Positions 13,017 to 16,060 of a stretch of 16,060 nucleotides of DNA are shown here, piece by piece. Source of the stretch: JBEKTY01 sp049515555 (GTDB lineage Bacteria > Planctomycetota > Planctomycetia > Pirellulales > Thermoguttaceae); contig JBEKTY010000176.1 in the NCBI GenBank assembly GCA_049515555.1, positions 1-16,060 of the forward strand. The letters are read 5' to 3'. Each line of letters starts with the position of its first letter. The first letter of the stretch is position 1. Both the position numbers and the translations under genes were made by a program. Below the pieces are notes generated by a model. That model made no database searches, was not told the origin of the DNA, and saw only the letters and a list, made by a program, of their open reading frames with translations.

Positions 13017-15881
13017 ATGAGAAAATTGGTTGCAGACGTGGTGGGTCCTCGCAGGTGCGGGGGGCGGTCGAACACGGCGAGTTGGGGCGCACGTATCGGC
13101 ATTTTGACCCTGGCGACCACGCTCACGTCGGCCGCCTCGCAAGCTCGTTGCCAAATCTATCAATGGGCCATGTCTGGCGGCAAGGTGGTGCAATCCTCTG
13201 CGCTCTGCCCCGGCGGGAGCGGCGTTTCCGCAGTGCCGGACGCCAACCTCAGTTTCCTGGACCTCACGCAGGCGTACCTGATTAACGCCAATTTGACCAA
13301 TGCCAACCTGTACGGCACAACGCTGACCAACGCCAACCTGACCAATGCCAACCTGACCAGTGCCGACGCTCAAGACGCCACGCTGACCGGCGCCAAACTG
13401 ACGGGGGCCACTGTAGCCGGGGCCAGCTTCGTGATAACGAACCTCACGGCCTCTCAACTTTACAGTACGGCCAGCTACCAGGCCAAGAACCTGCAGGGCA
13501 TCAATTTAGCCGACGACGACTTTACACGCTGGAACTTTTCTCAGCAAAACTTGGCAGGTGCCAACTTCAACTCCGCCACGCTAGCTAACACCAACCTGAC
13601 CAACGCCAATCTCACCTATGCCGGCTTTAGCGCCGCCGACATGACCAACGCCAACCTGACGGGGGCCACCGTGGTTGGGGCCCAGTTCGAATGGGGGAAC
13701 TTCACTGCATCTCAACTTTACAGCACGGCCAGCTACAAAGCTTATAACCTACAGGGCGTCGGGCTAGCTGGCGACAACCTGGCAGGCTGGAACTTTTCCG
13801 GCCAGAACGTGACCAATGCGGACTTCCACTACACGAATTTCACGAGCGCCCAGCTTTACAGCACGGCTAGCTATAAGGCCCTGAACCTACAGGGCGTCGA
13901 CCTGGGCCAGAACGATCTGACGGGCTGGAACTTTTCCGCCCAGAACCTGACGAACGCCAATCTTTATGAATCCACGCTGGCCAACGCCAGTCTGACGGGG
14001 GCCACGGTTGCCGGGGCCGATTTTGACTCCGCAAACCCTACTGCCTCCCAAATCTACAGTACGGCTAGCTACCAGGCCCACAGCCTACCGGGCATCGTGA
14101 TGAATTTCGACAACATGACGGGCTGGGACTTTTCCGGCCAGAACCTGGCCGCTGCCACCCTTTTTGGATCCACGCTGACGAACGCCAACTTGACCAATGC
14201 CAACTTAAGCGGAGCAATGCTGGGCAATACCAGCTTCACGGGGGCTGACCTGAGGGGAGCGACTGGATTTTCCGGTACTCCCTCCGGTGCCACCACCACA
14301 AACACCATACTCTCGAACGGCGTCGTTCAAGGGCTGACTTTGAGCGCCACGAACCCAACACTCATCGTCCGCAATTATAGCGGTGGCATCCCGATCCACG
14401 TTGAGCAAGGGATGACCATCAATTCGGGAACATCGTTGGCGATTCAGCTTGACGGCAACCCCTGGGGTTCGACGATCTCATTTGATCCAGGAATCCCCAT
14501 CACGCTCGCGGGCAACCTGGCGCTGGGCGTCGCGGCAGGGGTCAATTCATCTGCTCTGATCGGCAAAACTTTTCAATTGTTTAACTGGGCCGGGGTGACT
14601 CCCAGCGGCCAGTTGGGTGTCATCGATGACCTCGGCAGCAGTTGCCTCGTGGATGCCTCGCAACTCTACACCACGGGCAATGTGAAGATTCTCGACCACT
14701 CCAACGCTTCCCTGTCCCCCACCGTGAGCCAGGTCGCCGAGACGATCAACTTCGGCAACGTGCTCAGGGGAGCAGCAGTGCCCAGCCAGGGTTTCACGAT
14801 CTATAACCGGGCGGCGAATACCTTGGCGGCCTACACGGCCAACTTGAAACTGACCACCGGCTTCACGGCAACCGGCGACCCGGCCCTGAGCACCAACCTC
14901 TCGACATTCGGTGGCCTGGCGGCGGGTAGCGGCAACACTTTTACCACCTCGCTCAACACTGGCAATTACACAACGACGGGGATCAACACCGTCACCATGT
15001 CGGCTTCCCAACTGGCCGACGACAGCACCTTGCCGGGTGCTGGAAGTAACAACAACGGGGCCATCACTGTCACGCTACAAGGCAACGTCGGCAATGCCAC
15101 CGCCGACAAGAGCAACTCGCAGAATTCCTTCGGCACCGCATTGACTGCCCCAGTAGCACCGAATGGCAGCTACGCCAACCTCGATTCCAAGGTCACGGCC
15201 ACGAGCGGCAGCGGTGGCTATGGCATGATTGGCAGCGAGGCGACCATTCTGGAGGGCACCAATACGAGCGGCTCGGCCCAGACGGTCACGATGCAGTGGC
15301 GAACCCAGACCCAGGCGGAACGAAAAAGCCCGGAGTTGATTAGCGACGTGGTGCGGCTGAGCGGAATGGCGCTGGACGGCACAAGCCAGACAAGCCCCTT
15401 CGTATTGCAGATGAATTACAACCCAAGCTTATTGCCGCTGGGGGCGGGAAGTGAGGGGCTGTTGGCGTCGAAGCAGCAGATTTACTTGGCATGGCTCGAC
15501 CCTGGCGACGGCAAATGGGAGAACGCCATCCTGGGTAATATCGGCACCAACTTGGGCGGTTTTTATCTCCGGGCTTGGGTCCCCGGCGACATGACGCTCG
15601 GCGATTGGGGCGTGAATACGGCCAACCACACGGTTTGGGCTGTCTTGGATCACAACAGCGACTTCGCCGTGGTGCCCGAGCCCTCGATGCTCGGTCTTTT
15701 GGCCGCTGGGGGAATCGGGTGGATGGCCGCCGCTTGGCGGCGGCGAAGGCGGAAGCCCCGTTTGTCTCTCACCCGGGAGCCAGCCGCTTCCGATCTTCTG
15801 CCAGCGGTGGGAGAGGAGGATGCCGCACCCATTCTGTCCCTGCCGCTCCGTTGGGAAGTGCCGGCGCGGCGGGCAGCCTGA
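13017..15881 (+). CDS. Secreted pentapeptide-repeat protein with PEP-CTERM sorting signal
   Basis: A 954-residue exoprotein. It has a signal peptide with a long n-region (MRKLVADVVG, hydrophobic ARIGILTLATTLTSAASQA). Residues ~76-418 are pentapeptide repeats of A(N/D)LTN type, expected to form a right-handed square beta-helix. Four QLYSTASY-type motifs at ~147, 233, 279 and 345 are each followed by NLxGI...GWNFSxQN text. Then comes a beta-rich region, with a choice-of-anchor-like domain around ETINFGNVLRGAAVPSQGFTIYNRA. The PEP-CTERM motif is at 886-913: VPEP (886-889), the hydrophobic segment LGLLAAGGIGWMAAAW, then RRRRRK. Family knowledge says this signal is cut by an exosortase on export, often with exopolysaccharide. 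No exosortase gene is in the window. One oddity is that 41 residues follow the Arg cluster, where the protein normally ends. The role is surface or matrix structural (inference). Confidence 0.9.
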   Translation: MRKLVADVVGPRRCGGRSNTASWGARIGILTLATTLTSAASQARCQIYQWAMSGGKVVQSSALCPGGSGVSAVPDANLSFLDLTQAYLINANLTNANLYGTTLTNANLTNANLTSADAQDATLTGAKLTGATVAGASFVITNLTASQLYSTASYQAKNLQGINLADDDFTRWNFSQQNLAGANFNSATLANTNLTNANLTYAGFSAADMTNANLTGATVVGAQFEWGNFTASQLYSTASYKAYNLQGVGLAGDNLAGWNFSGQNVTNADFHYTNFTSAQLYSTASYKALNLQGVDLGQNDLTGWNFSAQNLTNANLYESTLANASLTGATVAGADFDSANPTASQIYSTASYQAHSLPGIVMNFDNMTGWDFSGQNLAAATLFGSTLTNANLTNANLSGAMLGNTSFTGADLRGATGFSGTPSGATTTNTILSNGVVQGLTLSATNPTLIVRNYSGGIPIHVEQGMTINSGTSLAIQLDGNPWGSTISFDPGIPITLAGNLALGVAAGVNSSALIGKTFQLFNWAGVTPSGQLGVIDDLGSSCLVDASQLYTTGNVKILDHSNASLSPTVSQVAETINFGNVLRGAAVPSQGFTIYNRAANTLAAYTANLKLTTGFTATGDPALSTNLSTFGGLAAGSGNTFTTSLNTGNYTTTGINTVTMSASQLADDSTLPGAGSNNNGAITVTLQGNVGNATADKSNSQNSFGTALTAPVAPNGSYANLDSKVTATSGSGGYGMIGSEATILEGTNTSGSAQTVTMQWRTQTQAERKSPELISDVVRLSGMALDGTSQTSPFVLQMNYNPSLLPLGAGSEGLLASKQQIYLAWLDPGDGKWENAILGNIGTNLGGFYLRAWVPGDMTLGDWGVNTANHTVWAVLDHNSDFAVVPEPSMLGLLAAGGIGWMAAAWRRRRRKPRLSLTREPAASDLLPAVGEEDAAPILSLPLRWEVPARRAA
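13233..14265 (+). repeat. Tandem repeat tract encoding the pentapeptide helix
   Basis: Fifteen-base periodicity of the CTGACCAACGCCAAC type lies within a higher-order unit starting CAACTTTACAGYACGGC. The higher-order units begin at 13455, 13713, 13851 and 14049, so spacings are 258, 138 and 198 bases, differing by multiples of 60. Confidence 0.85.
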
Positions 15882-15905
15882 TCTCGCGCAATATGGGGTC
15901 TTTGG

Positions 15906-15923
15906 CCCGGCGTTCGCACCGGG
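15906..15923 (+). terminator. Possible terminator hairpin after the PEP-CTERM gene
   Basis: CCCGG-CGTTCGCA-CCGGG is followed by TTGTTG, 25 bases after the stop. The stem is short and the T-run is interrupted, so this is tentative. Confidence 0.3.
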
Positions 15924-15945
15924 TTGTTGCACACAAGCTGGAAAA

Positions 15946-16046
15946 GGGCCGCGGCCTCTTGCCCCGGCAGGGGCATTTGAGAATAGCCCAGCGATTCATC
16001 GCTGGGAGATCGGTTGGCATAATCCCGTCGAAAGTCCCGTAGGGAC
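15946..16046. repeat. Cluster of small palindromes at the window end
   Basis: Four palindromes occur in 101 bases: GGCCGCGGCC near 15947; GCCCC-GGCA-GGGGC (15961-15974); CCCAGCGAT-TC-ATCGCTGGG (15987-16006, perfect 9-base arms); and GTCCC-GTA-GGGAC (16034-16046). They look like REP-type intergenic units. No gene is seen from 15882 to the window end. Confidence 0.7.
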
Positions 16047-16060
16047 GATTGAGAGGGAGA

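Noticed and set aside
12432..13457. A 341-codon minus-strand gene over the start of the PEP-CTERM gene
   Set aside because: Its text is VGIGQVG-type, the antisense shadow of the pentapeptide repeat, and it runs through the 19-base palindrome.
13233..14265. CRISPR array or simple satellite
   Set aside because: The periodicity is 15 bases with an intact reading frame and A(N/D)LTN translation, so it is a coding repeat.

Overview
The window is GC-rich DNA that most resembles a planctomycete (Planctomycetota, probably Pirellulales-like). The evidence is indirect. It holds a hydrazine-synthase-alpha-like secreted multi-domain cytochrome, a Tat-exported Gfo/Idh/MocA oxidoreductase, a PEP-CTERM pentapeptide-repeat exoprotein, a secreted propeller/CBM9-like protein, and intergenic spaces packed with palindromes and pyrimidine-rich filler. 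No rRNA, tRNA, CRISPR array, integrase or transposase was seen.

Left part (1-5191, + strand). The window opens in the last 39 codons of an unknown gene. Next come a secreted protein that looks like the middle of a larger propeller/CBM9-like family (141-1481), an SGNH-type hydrolase (1499-2419) and an 870-residue HZS-alpha-like cytochrome with two CXXCH sites (2579-5191). A perfect palindromic REP-like element sits in frame inside the cytochrome gene.

Central part (5326-8808, + strand). Three genes form a carbohydrate module: an NAD-type short-chain dehydrogenase with a C-terminal extension, a DeoC-type class I aldolase with its lysines intact, and an FGGY sugar kinase. The logic is oxidise, phosphorylate, cleave. 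The substrate cannot be read from sequence. Large nested inverted repeats lie in front of the dehydrogenase (5190-5312) and in front of the kinase (7004-7167).

Minus-strand part (8774-11380). A HEAT-repeat protein overlaps the 3' end of the kinase gene. Upstream of it is the Gfo/Idh/MocA oxidoreductase, and then a broken gene joining the N-terminus of an M32 carboxypeptidase to an unrelated C-terminal fragment.

Non-coding stretch (about 11381-13016). I see no convincing gene here. The stretch is layered: three pyrimidine-rich tracts, two related ~130-bp elements bounded by GTCGAACA/TGTTCGAC, two imperfect long palindromes, a 29-bp direct repeat, and a candidate promoter with a long leader.

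Right part (13017-15881, + strand). A 954-residue PEP-CTERM protein has a pentapeptide-repeat N-terminal half. Its QLYSTASY-type motifs are spaced 86, 46 and 66 residues apart, that is 46 plus whole 20-residue coils. A 41-residue tail follows the usual end of the PEP-CTERM signal. The window closes in a cluster of small palindromes.

The strongest theme is the density and variety of REP/BIME-like inverted repeats, including one inside a gene and one with compensating base changes. No gene in the window explains their mobility. I found no convincing complete new defence or mobile system.
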